Source: Varroa destructor
Taxonomy: Eukaryota > Arthropoda > Arachnida > Mesostigmata > Varroidae
DNA: 64,000 nt
NCBI RefSeq assembly: GCF_002443255.2
Contig: NW_019211458.1
Span: forward strand, 27,432,485 to 27,496,484
Direction: 5' to 3'
The notes beneath the pieces were generated by a model that was given only the letters and a program-made list of their open reading frames with translations, was not told the DNA's origin and ran no database searches. The translations under genes were made by a program, and so were the position numbers. This document shows positions 38,360 through 49,846 of this stretch, piece by piece (positions within the stretch are counted from its first letter, which is position 1; each line of letters begins with the position of its first letter).

Positions 38360-40198
38360 TCGTCAAGGCCAGTGATCGAATTGTCGATCCACTGAGTAGT
38401 CATCTCCGTCTTTTTTCCTGCATAAATTTCATGTCTGTGACAAGTTCTATTGCATATTATTACATTGGGTGCAAATGTAGTTGAACTGAGCACGAGTAAG
38501 TCGACGTCCTTTCAACAATGTAGCAGGTTGCATTCATTATTTTCTGAAAAATAAGACCCTTCGGCTCAAGTGCCAACTTACGTGGGTTACACATATTCTT
38601 ATAGATGTTTATGCAGAGCAAAAATGTTTCGAAGCTTCACGAGCTCAAATCATTTTCTGTATCGTATTAGGTGTGATTGCCCCAATCAAGAACTAGAGAA
38701 CCTTCATTTCCATACACATTTTCATAAATAACTGAGCGAAAACCAAAAGTATCTCTGTCTTGTAATATGTACATCTGGATCACCATTTATTTGGTGAATA
38801 TACACTTGATTTATATAATTTCGTGTGTTGGCGACAAATACGTTATCATGATTTTAATTTTTCTCAATTCGGCAAAACAGCGGCTACCGCTAAAGGCTTG
38901 TTATATTTATAAGAAACTATCTATCAAAAGCTTCTTAAATGCAAAAAAATAAATTATGCGCATTGTGGTAATATTTATATACAGCATCATGATTATGGTG
39001 TGCACACAAAAAAATCAGCCGCCTGACCTCATGGAATTGAAGTAAATCTGTCCTAAATCGAATTTAGCGGTGATAGGCTAGTTCTGCATACACTAGAAGT
39101 ACGCTGGGTATGAATACTATTTTTCAGGCTACGGTTTATTCACTTTATAAAAGGAAAAATAAGTTAGAAAATATGTCAGCAAGAACAGAGAAAAATAAGG
39201 AAAATTAATTTATTTTTCAAATTATTATTCAGAACTCGAGTTATTCAGCAATTTGCTTTGTAGTTATAGCTGCGTCGACAATTTGATATTGAATCTAAAT
39301 TGTAAGATAAAATACATTAATTTGACCAAAATATACAGTTCTTTAGTGGACCTTGAATAGAGGCAATAAGAGTAGAGTCTTTGTGACCCACAATAATCCG
39401 CGTTATATTCTCGCCGGTTAAGGGGCACTTAATAATTATGACAGAAAGTGGAGACTGTTTACCTTGGAGTCCTCTAATTCTTCTCCTCTCTAGTAACTCT
39501 AACGAGACCTAGTGAATTCTAGAGATTTTTAGGAGTGGGGCGCCTTGATAATCCAACCTCCTACATGGAGGCGGATAATGAGGGTCATATTGGTACAAAT
39601 CATACGAGTAACCTTCGAAAATTGGTCAGACTACAATTTTCCTATGGTAGTCCACCAAAGACCAGCTCGACAAAATTGTGGCAAAACCTATTACCTACAG
39701 TTTGCTAACATCTTTTTAAGATTTACGTCATTAGAGAAAAGACAACGCATGAAAACGATGTACGGACTTTATTCATCACCCCTTGTGTATACATTTTCTA
39801 TCAAGAGCTGGTTTGAGTATCCATTCCAGAGCGGACATTCAGATATATTAAATATAGATGCTGAATGTACAATTCACCACGATATACGAAAAAAAGCAGT
39901 TCACAAATAATACCAGGGCCGAGTAAATACAATAACATTTTACGCAGTTGTCTACTCAAACTAAACATGCTTGTATAATCAACCAAAGCAGATGCATTTG
40001 ATATCTGCCTTACTTTCCGTTAATTAAAACACATTCACATAAAAAAAGTCAATTTGTAATCATAGAACTATATACATTAGTTAACTTTTGTCACTAAAGA
40101 TAACTTCTCATGACCATGCCAATAGCGTCGCTTTCAATCAGACATAAAACTTTCGCGAAACGCAGCTTGTATTCACTGGTAGTCATCCTTTAATGAAA
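38360..40198. other. Spacer between convergent genes
   Basis: Lies between the 3' ends of the CCDC141-like gene (+) and ACTMAP (-), so it holds both 3' UTRs. A 121-codon plus-strand frame at 39545-39910 matched nothing known and was not called. Nothing else was identified. Confidence 0.4.
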
Positions 40199-41089
40199 TC
40201 ACAAATCTAATCGTAACACCTTTCCTCTGAGGCCCTCCCTAATTCCACCGTGGGGTAGAACATATTCTGGTGCACTTTTCGGATCTACTTCATTTAACTG
40301 GCAGCAGCTTTCACGTAGTTCCTCCACCGACCACAGGTCCGGTTCGTTAAACCACCCATGCTGCGCCAATACATACTCCGCTCCGCTGTTCATGTGCGCT
40401 TCGTAAAATTCAAGATTTCCGCGGAAGATTGGCTTATAGACTGATAATCGGTCTAGTCCACTCATACAAGGTTCACACGGCTGCCGCATCAACAATACAC
40501 CAAAGAGTAAAGCCCAATGCGCCTTGTAGCCGTTGAACGTAGTCGGTACCCCAGTCTCATACGAGGCATCGTACGGTACCAAAAACACCTTCCCTTGGAA
40601 GAGATCGGCGATCATGGCTTCCTTCGTAGGAAACTCCATTACGTGCGAAGGTAAACCAATGTACCTATCGCAGAGCATTTTCAAGTTTCGAATATCGAAC
40701 AGGTCTCCAATATTTGTTAGGCTCTGATTATAGGCCCAGGTGAACATTCCCTGAACGTCCAGTCTGCGTCCTACGGCTGAGGCCGCCATTGCCGTCGCTA
40801 CAAACCCGCACTGAGCGTTCCCCCGTTGAAGAATAGGCTCGATGTTCCTGTATGCCATAACGGCCACCGGATAGTACAGAGACAAATGATCCCACTCACA
40901 GTTGACCAGCTCGACCGGTGCATCGGCAGACTTCTCACCGAAGCTCCTCTTTTCCTCTACTTGATTTTCAACTGTTTCGGCTAGACTAGCAAACGTGTTC
41001 AACCGACTAGTTTGATCTGACGATAATGGAAAGACGTCGACGATCGATGTCGCCATCTGCGATGACCCAGGCGCTGTTTCGTCACACAT
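40199..41089 (-). CDS. ACTMAP: Actin maturation protease (C19orf54 family)
   Basis: A single coding exon of 296 residues. The family removes the acetylated N-terminal residue of actin during its maturation in the cytosol and is a cysteine peptidase. Seen: the catalytic-Cys motif ILQRGNAQCGFVATAMAAS (Cys94; family P-Q-C-G-L-V-A-L), a FQGKVFLVPYDASYE segment, and GYKAHWALLFGVL with the expected catalytic His191, then VLAQHGWFNEPDLWS. The N-terminal 60 residues are Ser/Thr/Glu-rich and poorly conserved. The ATG at 41089 is the first in the open frame; the longer frame upstream begins only with TTG. A donor GTAAGT (41155) and acceptor TTTCAG (41091) define a 65-base intron ending one base before this ATG, so the intron is in the 5' UTR. 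Confidence 0.88.
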   Translation of the reverse strand: MCDETAPGSSQMATSIVDVFPLSSDQTSRLNTFASLAETVENQVEEKRSFGEKSADAPVELVNCEWDHLSLYYPVAVMAYRNIEPILQRGNAQCGFVATAMAASAVGRRLDVQGMFTWAYNQSLTNIGDLFDIRNLKMLCDRYIGLPSHVMEFPTKEAMIADLFQGKVFLVPYDASYETGVPTTFNGYKAHWALLFGVLLMRQPCEPCMSGLDRLSVYKPIFRGNLEFYEAHMNSGAEYVLAQHGWFNEPDLWSVEELRESCCQLNEVDPKSAPEYVLPHGGIREGLRGKVLRLDL

Positions 41090-41090
41090 A

Positions 41091-41155
41091 CTGAAACACA
41101 GCAGTTTTATGTCGCCTACTACACAATTTGTTGTTCTTGAATCGATCGAACTTAC
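41091..41155 (-). other. Predicted 65-base 5' UTR intron of ACTMAP
   Basis: A GTAAGT donor and a TTTCAG acceptor flank a pyrimidine-poor but AT-rich 65-base segment on the minus strand. Splicing it breaks the upstream open frame (TATGTGTGA follows), which agrees with translation starting at the ATG at 41089. Confidence 0.55.
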
Positions 41156-43203
41156 GCCTTTATGTGTGTTTAGAATCCGTTCATTTTGGCGTACATAGGA
41201 CCAGCACAATAAGCCAAAGCAGCAGGAATGCCATTTAGAAGATGTGCTAGTTTCACCGGCCAAGTGTTCCAACGCGGCTAAGCACCAGCATTGCTCGACC
41301 TCCGTGATTTTGTCATCATATGTTTAGAACAACACATGTGTAGCGTACCTAACTAGTTAATTGGTCCGTAGCAATGCAGAGCAAAAGAAATCTTCGAATT
41401 GAACAATTTGAATATATATTGATGGCGTGGGCTGCACCGCTAAGGACAGCACTACAAACGCATGATACCTTTTTTAAATTCGGACGTAGCTGAAGTGGAT
41501 ATTCTAATGATAATGAGCGCGTCGGTGGTAAGGATGTTGATGGCTACTTGTTTCGACGGTACTGCTGTTTGTAGAAAGAAACAGCAGCAGGAAGTCATCT
41601 CGGAAACTCGTCACAGGTAACGTCGTCCTAACTTATTTGTGTAGATCACGTGTTTTTTGTTGGTTCGTTGATGGTAAGTCGTCGAAGGTGCCGCTTTCAA
41701 TTGAGATAGAATGCATTTGTAGGGTAAGTTTTGCAACAGCGCTGTCCTGTGCGCCAGCCTTCTATCCAGGATCATTTTGAAAATAACTATACGTTATCTG
41801 AATATGAGCGGATTGGCTGAAGGATTCAGTTTACCTGACCTTTGGATCTGTCGATATTAAAGTTTTCGTTCAGGTCCGCAGGCTTATCTTCGTCAACAAA
41901 ACAAGCTTTAACGACGGTAATAATGTGTTAGCTGCATTTTAAGGCTCAACTATTCCACCTGCTTGGGTCATACTGCAGTAATACTGATATGGTTACCGAA
42001 AATCATGGCCAGAATGGAAGAGTTTCCTGAAATGCTAAAAACTGCCCTTTAAACTTCTAGTAGTAAGAAAACAAAAGCAATGGTTTCAACAAAAAAAAAT
42101 CTTTGGTTCAAGCTCTGTTGGTAATAAAAAGACAGATTACAGATAGATTTTACCCAAAAACGTCGTCGAAATTGATAGCTATCGCTTTTGTATGTCCAGG
42201 CCGACATTTACGATTGAAATTCCTATGGCTGATATCGTATGAACGAACAAGCTTCGAACCGTAAACAGACAGAAGGTACGTCACTCAAACCCTATATTCA
42301 CGTCAGATTACGGAACAAACCACTAATTAATTATAAGAAATCTATCAGTATGCTTAGAACAGGCGACAGCTTAACAACTTTGCTAAATAAACTTGTGTAT
42401 ACTTAATGAACTAAGATGTTAAGTATAAAGTGATTGAGTCAATACGTCCCTTATTAACTTGCTACATGTTCTTGTGTACGTCATATAGTTAAGTATATTA
42501 GATCTATTCCATTTCAGCAACGCCCAGTCTTCATACAAGTGCCTGTCATGGTCACGCGCTGAATAGAAGAAACCAAATATTAATTTTTGCAAAACATTAA
42601 AATGAAGAAGCTGAATCGATGGCAGATACTACAAACGGAATGCTCAATATACGTTCCAAATAGCCAATTAAAGAAAATCATAAAAAATCGCTATTATCCA
42701 GAACACATGTCCTCTCTACATGATTAGCTATTGATGATTTACAGTAGCTACTGAAAGAGACGTTTGCATTTATAGATCCCATTAGTCGTATATTTATCCA
42801 GTTGAACTTGTTAGAGCACTGCGTGTCCTTGCCGCACATGTGAAGCTCAGTTGGGATACATTTGTCATTTTAGATTAATATTTTATGTAAAACCCAGATA
42901 TTTGACTTTTTATTTAACAGATACCATTTAATTTTTTTCCTGCTAGCTGTTGGCTACATAACGGTTCCTAAAGGTACACTCTTTGCACTTCAACTTCGAC
43001 TATAAGTTACAATTTTAGTGGTCTGTGGAATTAGCACGGCCATACAAAACTAATGTTTACTTTTGTTATAAATTCAGAGGCTAAGGACGCAGAGACCCAA
43101 AAAAGGTAGGCTTCAAAACCTCCTTGTTGATGTTGAAGCTGACCTTTTTCTAAGTCTGTTCTGGAATCAAGAAAAACACTAGCCCTTCACCGTAAATTTA
43201 ATC
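41156..43203. other. Spacer between ACTMAP 5' end and CPEB 3' UTR
   Basis: AT-rich, with no supported exon on either strand. It should contain the ACTMAP promoter. No repeats of note beyond short A/T runs. Confidence 0.4.
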
Positions 43204-43218
43204 TTTATTGTGTTTATT
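43204..43218 (-). promoter_or_regulatory. Paired polyadenylation signals for the CPEB-like gene
   Basis: Two copies of tttatt on the plus strand (aataaa on minus) lie at 43204-43209 and 43213-43218, about 345 bases after the CPEB stop. Confidence 0.5.
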
Positions 43219-43561
43219 TTCTCGTGTTTTATATGTATACATTGAATATTGGTTATAAATGTATATACACAAAAAAATGCTTGCACAAATAAAGTCCTTA
43301 CAAAACCGGAAGACCACGATATTTTCATTGTATGACTGTATATGCGTTCAAAGAAATAATGTTATCACTACTGTGTGTGTATTACGTAGTACCAGAAGGC
43401 TACTACTACCACTAGTAACATTACTGCTGTTATTATAATCAGTAATAATAATAAAATGCAGATGATGTGTAAAACTCACATAGACAACCTGTGGCATTTG
43501 CACACATTGAGTACAAAGAAATCCTCTGTTCTCTTTGAAATGTCTTTATGGAGAAATGACT

Positions 43562-46500
43562 TCACCCATCGATCTTGATCTTCGGATCTTTGCTAAGGGG
43601 ACGATGTGAGGCTAGCTCAGGATCGCTCAAAGGATGCAATCGTATGAAGCACGCAATGCAAAGGTATGAAAGACACGTTAAGTGCGGACAATAGAGGAGA
43701 GCAGGAGACCTAGGGCCCTCTGCGACCGGTGGCACACCTAAACGCGTCAGACCACGTAAGCAAGAATCGCAGTCCATTTCGTCGACTATGTACGGTTTGA
43801 TCTCAAGCACCTTTTTGCGTTCCTGAAATGATCCGCGCAGGGAAGTATCTAAGAATATGTGTACGCATGTTTCAGATATAACAATAAACATATAACAGAT
43901 ACGAACGTCGTGTCATCAATGGTCGGAAATTATTTTTTTTGTAGTTTACAATAATATTTTAACGGCTTCAACTTGACATCGTGCAACAATCTGCTCTTAT
44001 AGCGGGAATGCATGACATATGCAAAAATGTATACACTGTAAAATGGATCACAAGTTTCTCATTGTTACTTCTTTTCAGGATGTAATTTATTGAAGATTAC
44101 GAGTGAACCAAAATCAACTTTTGCAGATAATATTGAAATGCTATTGGCATTATCAAAATGCAATAAAGCACACACGCAATATCGCAGGGAACTGCAGGCA
44201 GGTCTACCTATGCGACTTACAATTGTTCAAGTTTCAAACAAATAAAACTCTCCGGAATGTTCATTGGGGGTTTCGGAAGACCAAGAACATTAACAAGCTT
44301 TGCTATCCAAGGTGGAGTACTGAGAAATTGCAGCAAAACCTCCGGAAATTTACGCAAGTCGTGCGTTTGGTATCAGTAAATCAATTGTCCATTGAATTTT
44401 AAGATATTGCAAACGGAAACATTATAATTTCAACAACGCCCCGGACCAAGGAGTATAATGTTGCGAATGACAGTTGAAAAAACGTAAACTGGATGCACAG
44501 TTTTGGAGTGGATTGATTAGAGCAATGGGACTGCATTAAGATTAAAGAGTATAAATAATCGGCATAATTGCGCTTATTGAGCAACTGTCAATTCACATAT
44601 TATGTAGAGACAAAATTTAGTAAAAATTAAGCAGTAATATGCAAACTTACCAAAAATTATACTGTAATGCGACATTTCAAACAAAGGACTAACTGGACCA
44701 TTCTTTTTTGACAGTTCAACGATTCATGCAATTCAATTACCTACAAGAATCCGCTTTATCACACATTTTCAAAACTTGGTGAAAATAGCGATTTTGGTTT
44801 CCAAGAAAACGTAGCACCTGTACATTGCTATCGTTATGCGAGAGGACATCTTGATGAAAATTTTCGAAAAAGACGGTTTAGCGAAGAATGGAGAGGTTTT
44901 CCAAACTTGGCGCCAATGGATCTTTCTTCTAGAACTTCCCAAAAAATAATGTCTACGCCAGAAAATTACCGACACTCAAAGACTGCAATTCAGAGAGCAT
45001 GTGCCATAATGCCGAATGAAATGTTTTGACTATTTGTTCACCGTAGTCAGCAATGGATTAATTGAAACTATGGTAATATTGAGCATGATAGGAAAAAAGT
45101 CATACACCTTATGTGGATTAATTTACAATTCAAATGTTTATTATGTGTAAATAAAAAACTCAAGTTATACTTACTCAAACTATATGCACATTTTGAAATA
45201 CGTTCTTTATAAACCAACTTTTCTAGAAGTCTTTCATGAACTTGACGATCAGTTTTGTTGATCAAGAAAAATATTCCATACTTGTTGAGAAGACCTCAAG
45301 TAATTACCATCGAAATATTACTACGCCCTAACTGTTTCAAAATGACTTTTGAGCATAATGTACATAAGTGAATGCCTTAACATATAACATATAGGTACCT
45401 GACCACGGTGGTCGCTGTAGACAAATGAAAGAAACCGAGCTTTTAGAGCAGCTCGATAAGCTTCACTCGTGAAGAATGTTGCTCTTGCTGCTCCCTTTGG
45501 AAAAAGAAATTCGCGATCTACATCGAGACCAACATACCGGACCCCAGGAAAAGTTGCTTCCAATTTCTCAGCCAACTCGCCTTGAAGATATTAAAAAAAA
45601 ATATGGGAAAAATTACACCACATTAAGCCATGAGTTTATTTTTCAGTAACGTATTTGTCCATTTCATTCGAATCGTAGATCACAACCTTACCCGAGGAAG
45701 TCTGCTAAGTTTCTGTAACAATTATTCGTATAAACAAGTAAAAACGAAACGTAAGGCGAACGTACTAGCTTTGATGCAGCGCGGCACACCCCCAACAAAA
45801 ATTGTCTGGCGGTGCAGGAGGTCGGAAGGCTCATCAAGAAAAACCCATCGATCGCGGAGGAACCAAGGCTGAATATGCAGTCTTTTCTTTTGCTGCTCAA
45901 GCTGCTGCTGAAAAGCTTGCTGCGTCTGAAAATTCTGCTGATATCTTCGCTGATTATGATGAGCAAAATAGTTCTGAACAAGTTGTTGGCCTACTGACAG
46001 CGCGCTATAAGGGCGGATAGCACGGGTGAGACGAGCACCCTCAAGAAAGGTGACTTCAATATAATATAACCCGCGTTCGCACATCTTACATACCGACAGT
46101 AGTCGGTGAACAGAGGCCTCCTCCTAAATAAAAGAAATACAAAAGAAATCTCTTTATTCGGCTTAATTTGAAATGTGTGGAGATAGATGCTACTGACAAC
46201 TAAGGTTGCTTAAAACAAATAGGCTCCAGGTCTATATTGGGTTATCGGAAAAGCATTGACCGTTTTTAAGACAAAATCGAATTAAAATTTTGTATACTTT
46301 AAAATAATATTACCGAACTAAATATTTCCCTTTTTTTAATCGATGCTTTTACACAATTTCTCTAACAACACTATAAGCCCATCACTGTAGAACTTCTGTA
46401 GTTTACAGACAAGCAACTGTGAATAATGCTTTTTTCGTCTTTCCACTGAAATCGAACCAAGCTAAGGAGCTCTGCAGAGACCACAACAGGTTATCATCTG

Positions 46501-48199
46501 TGTGATAGTACAAGTTCCAGGCTATACAAACGATGCATTAAAATTACCCACCTAAATTCTTTCAATTTTTATCGGGTAGCTAAAGATGTACCTGGTCTGA
46601 CACTGTCATGGAGAAAATCGGCACCTTTCCTGTTTAATAGTTCCAGGCGATTTTTTCAATGGCTTCGTGTCATCTCGTAAGCTGTAGACAGCAGAGGTCC
46701 AAATCAATCGTTTTGTCAGGCAGCAGTAACTCATAATGCAGTCTCATAAAAACTTAGCATCACGTTCTCTGGCGTCGGTCTGGGCCTGGTAACAGACTGT
46801 AAAGCACTTTTTTGTAATATGTGATCGACCTTTCCTTAGTCATATTCCAGCGCCTTAGAACGCGTTTCTCTCTACTTGTGGATGTTTAGTTTTTTGACGA
46901 CATCATTGAGCTTTTGAAATCATTTCATCAACTTTCCCTTTTTTGGTCGACCACTACGAGAAGCACCTTCCGCATGGAAATTTTCAGAACGAAAGTGACA
47001 CGATCATTTTTGAGGCGTTTATTCCGACAGCGTATCTTAATTATAAATAGTGCATTTTTTGCAGGCTGGGTTTTTTTAAGCCTTTACCGTAATAAAATTA
47101 TAAACTTCAGAGATTTTTTGCGGAAACTGCACCGGTCTTTTAAACACTAGTTTAAGTCATTAATACAGGAATGACAACACCAGTTAGCACATCTGCCACT
47201 GCAATAACGCCGACCTGCGGCTCCTAATGCCTAAAATATGCAATTTCAAGACCATTCAAGTAAAAAAAAACAGTCAATACTTTTTCAACAACCCAATATC
47301 CTTATAATAATAATTATTATTATGTATATACATACATGCAAATTTTTAATAAATATTGTTTTTGAGAGTCACTGAGTACCTCTTCCATGCACCGAAATTC
47401 AAAATTTGGGAGGACGTAAGGTATACAGTCCTTATGCCACAAGTTCGATATAGACTCGGGGGGGCTATCAGGGGGTGCAAATGGGGTAAATGCCTTACGC
47501 TGCATGACTGTCGGAAGAAATAACAGCGGGGAAAGCAAAAGCACAAAGTTCGTGTGAAAAAAAGAAACATTTTTTTTAGCGCCAAGGTTATGTGGGAGCG
47601 GGAAAAGTACTATACACGTTCGCACTTGACAACTGTGATTCTTCACAACATTAAATTAAACTATAATCACTGAGCAAAACAAAATGACGGTTGCGTAAAA
47701 TTAGTTATTATTCTTCTCATGATTATTTGAATTATAAAGACTAACTGAGTCTTTATAGCGGTTCAGTTTACTCATTTGAATCAATTAGGCTTCTTTAGTA
47801 TTACCATTATAAGAACAGTACAACTTCGTAGTCGGAATCAATTCATACTGGACGTTTGCAAACAATCGCGCTGGTGAATGAATATAATATTCAAAGCACT
47901 TTACTTCTCCAGTTCTGCTGATTCGATTGCGTGCAAAAAGTACAAGAAAATCCTATTACTATACCTGTTCAAATAATTCAAGTTTCTGCTAAGTCTGATT
48001 ACCTCGAAGAGTAGAAAAACGTAGCCTTTGATATCTTTACCACCTCCAAAATGCTTTTTGCCCGGCCAGGTGACAGTGAGTGGACCGAAAACTCGGAACA
48101 TATTAAACAAATCGTCTTCAATATGCGAACTTGGGTACGAGCATGGTAAGCCCCCTACAAAGACTTTTCGAGAAACTGTACCGTCCATTACACACGGTA
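43562..48199 (-). CDS. CPEB: CPEB-family cytoplasmic polyadenylation element-binding protein (C-terminal half)
   Basis: Four exons on the minus strand: 48199-48003, 46123-45766, 45580-45399 and 43822-43562 (stop), all in phase, giving about 330 residues. RRM1 has RNP2 KVFVGGLP and RNP1 IKGYVFLLFE. RRM2 has TIFVGGVP and FPKGAARATFF. The ZZ zinc-binding domain has CDSC, CPHLTC, CIAC and two His (LHP, ASHRPL), as in all CPEBs. The family binds U-rich CPE elements in mRNA 3' UTRs and controls poly(A) length and translation. The linker between the RRMs is unusually long and Gln-rich. The exon at 48199 starts in phase 1, so N-terminal exons should lie at higher coordinates, but none was recognised up to the ATP synthase e gene. 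MDGT at 48186 is an in-frame ATG only. The subfamily (Orb-like or Orb2-like) cannot be settled by eye. Confidence 0.87.
44130..45091 (+). mobile_element. Decayed Tc1/mariner-superfamily transposase (DUF4817-type)
   Basis: On the plus strand, broken frames follow the order of this arthropod transposase type. A helix-turn-helix start comes first (AHTQYRRELQAGLPMRLTIV), then an HTH end (EIYASRAFGISKSIVH, about 44338-44386). Later comes FQENVAPVHCYRYARGHLDE, matching F-Q-Q-D-G-A-P-P-H-x-A (from about 44799), then a degraded W-P-x-x-S-P-D-L-x-P-x-D block. It ends IQRACAIMPNEMF, stop, HRSQQWIN, stop, NYGNIEHD, matching the family's C-terminal A-C-x-x-I-P-x-E-M and G-G-H-F-E-H. Stops and frameshifts make it dead. 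It lies in the CPEB intron between the RRM2 and ZZ exons, opposite in orientation to CPEB. No terminal repeats were found. Confidence 0.68.
46237..47296 (-). mobile_element. Mariner element with both terminal repeats and TA duplication
   Basis: The left end begins ttgggttatcggaaaagcat and the right end, read on the opposite strand, begins ttgggttgttgaaaaagtat. The repeats agree at most of the first 31 positions. Each end is flanked by TA (46235-46236 and 47297-47298), the target duplication of mariner elements. Inside, the minus strand carries a broken transposase: a GASRSGRPKK-like segment near 46980, then LHYELLLPDKTIDLDLCCLQ (about 46745-46690), and a C-terminal VREIV piece near 46360. Many stops and frame changes make it non-coding. 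It sits in the CPEB intron between the RRM1 and RRM2 exons, in the same orientation as CPEB. Confidence 0.85.
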
Positions 48200-49722
48200 C
48201 TTGAAAAAGTACAAAGCTGATATGAAGGCGCTGATAAGATACCGTGGTAAAGTCTACGAGCGTGAGCCAGAGTGTCTGTTGCTCAACAAGCAATTCCCTA
48301 CACTCAATATAACAACAGCAATAACATTCCAAGAAACTGATCGGAGGAGCACGTGTTTGTCAACGATACTTGATGGAATCCTGTTTGAAAAGAAAAACGA
48401 AGTAATTAAAATACTGATCCCGGGTGTCAAAATTCGAATGACGAATAGTATGGCCATCAAGTTTAGCAATTCTTAGAAACACACTCTAGTGGTACAAGGT
48501 GGATAATAGCAATTCGACAGCACAGAAATTATTCTTGGTAGACTGGTCTTAATTTGCTAATAATTAGGTCAGTTAACTTGACAAAATTAGACTAATAAAC
48601 GTATTAGGGTAGGAATACAACATAAATCAAACAAAGCTTGAACAGAGACTGTGTAGTATGATACAAAATTTATTCATAAACATTTTTACAACCATAAATA
48701 TAAAATGACTGCTTCAGGTTTATGACAACATATCGATTGACTTGCAAAGTGCCGTGACGACTGAGGAGTCACTTTCTTGGGGAACGCTATTAAAGCTTGC
48801 TCCGTCATTTCTGCTATGTTATTGAACTCTGATAGCCGGAACTACTGAGTGTCGAACACTCCGTATGATTTGAAGTGTTATGGTCTTGTAGGAAGTGTTT
48901 GTTAGCATACCATTTACTTAAAAAAAACTATTCGGTTACTGCTCTGCTTGAATTCTAAAGAAAATGGAAATATACGTAATCTACTTGAATCCTAGAGAAA
49001 ATGGAAATATACGTAATAATTGATAAGCGTTTGGCCCACCCCACACAGTCATAATTACCAGTCATTATTTGATATGAAGATTCCTTTTTACTAGCAATCG
49101 ATGATCACATGAACACACACTTTCCACCAGCGAAATACCTGGATCTTGCCGTTGTTTTTAAAATACAATTTTTTGGATACCCACATGAGGCCGTGCCGGT
49201 TTTGCCACGCATGTGATAAAGCAGAACTACTGACCTACGAGCACTCATCAAATGATGCATTTGTTATCGAATTGAAATGCAGAGTATAGTTATTTTTGAT
49301 AAAATTAAAGATATTCTCAAAATGCATCATCAAAAAAGAGGAAGCAGAACAGGAATGATACTGAAAGGCGGGACGTACCCGTCACAATTAGGGCAGTCTA
49401 ATGTATACCGATGACGAATTTAAATATCTTCAGTTACCATTTCTAGGGAACATTTTTAGTGCCGATTAGTTTATTACTAGGCAAGCCACTTCTCAAGCCA
49501 ACGCCCGCTTATCTCATAATGGATAGCAGCATCGTAGTTCTTTTTCTTTACTGATTACCTACTATTGCGTTCATAATTTCAATGAAAGTAAAATTTTCTA
49601 TAATCAAGAACAATCGAACAAAATTTAATCAAGGAATTGCTTATGTACACGTCGCAGACGCTACATCAATCAACCATCCAAAACAGAAAACACCACTGTA
49701 TACTCAATTGTAGTCAGAATGA
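48200..49722. other. Spacer between the CPEB RRM1 exon and ATP synthase e
   Basis: No exon could be supported here for the missing CPEB N-terminus. Contains one 34-base tandem duplication (48947-49017). Otherwise AT-rich without recognised features. Confidence 0.4.
48947..49017. repeat. Tandem duplication, two 34-base copies
   Basis: The unit starts cttgaatt/cttgaatc and ends aaatggaaatatacgtaat. The copies differ at two positions and are separated by three bases. Confidence 0.9.
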
Positions 49723-49728
49723 TTTATT
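49723..49728 (-). promoter_or_regulatory. Polyadenylation signal of ATP synthase e gene
   Basis: tttatt on plus (aataaa on minus), about 120 bases downstream of the stop codon. Confidence 0.55.
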
Positions 49729-49846
49729 CTTTTTTTCAATGAATTAATATTCCATTCTAAATCCTATGTTACATAAAAATGCTGCACTCGTCATAGTTTT
49801 TCACCGATCACACATTATTATACCCATTTGACGACCATCAACAAAT

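Noticed and set aside
39545..39910. 121-codon plus-strand frame
   Set aside because: No family resemblance, splice context or start context; treated as chance.
44103..44402. 99-codon plus-strand frame as a possible gene
   Set aside because: It overlaps the N-terminal part of a decayed transposase whose similarity is in another frame.
45802..46020. Plus-strand Ala-rich frames over the CPEB exon
   Set aside because: Shadow of the Gln-rich coding sequence on the minus strand.
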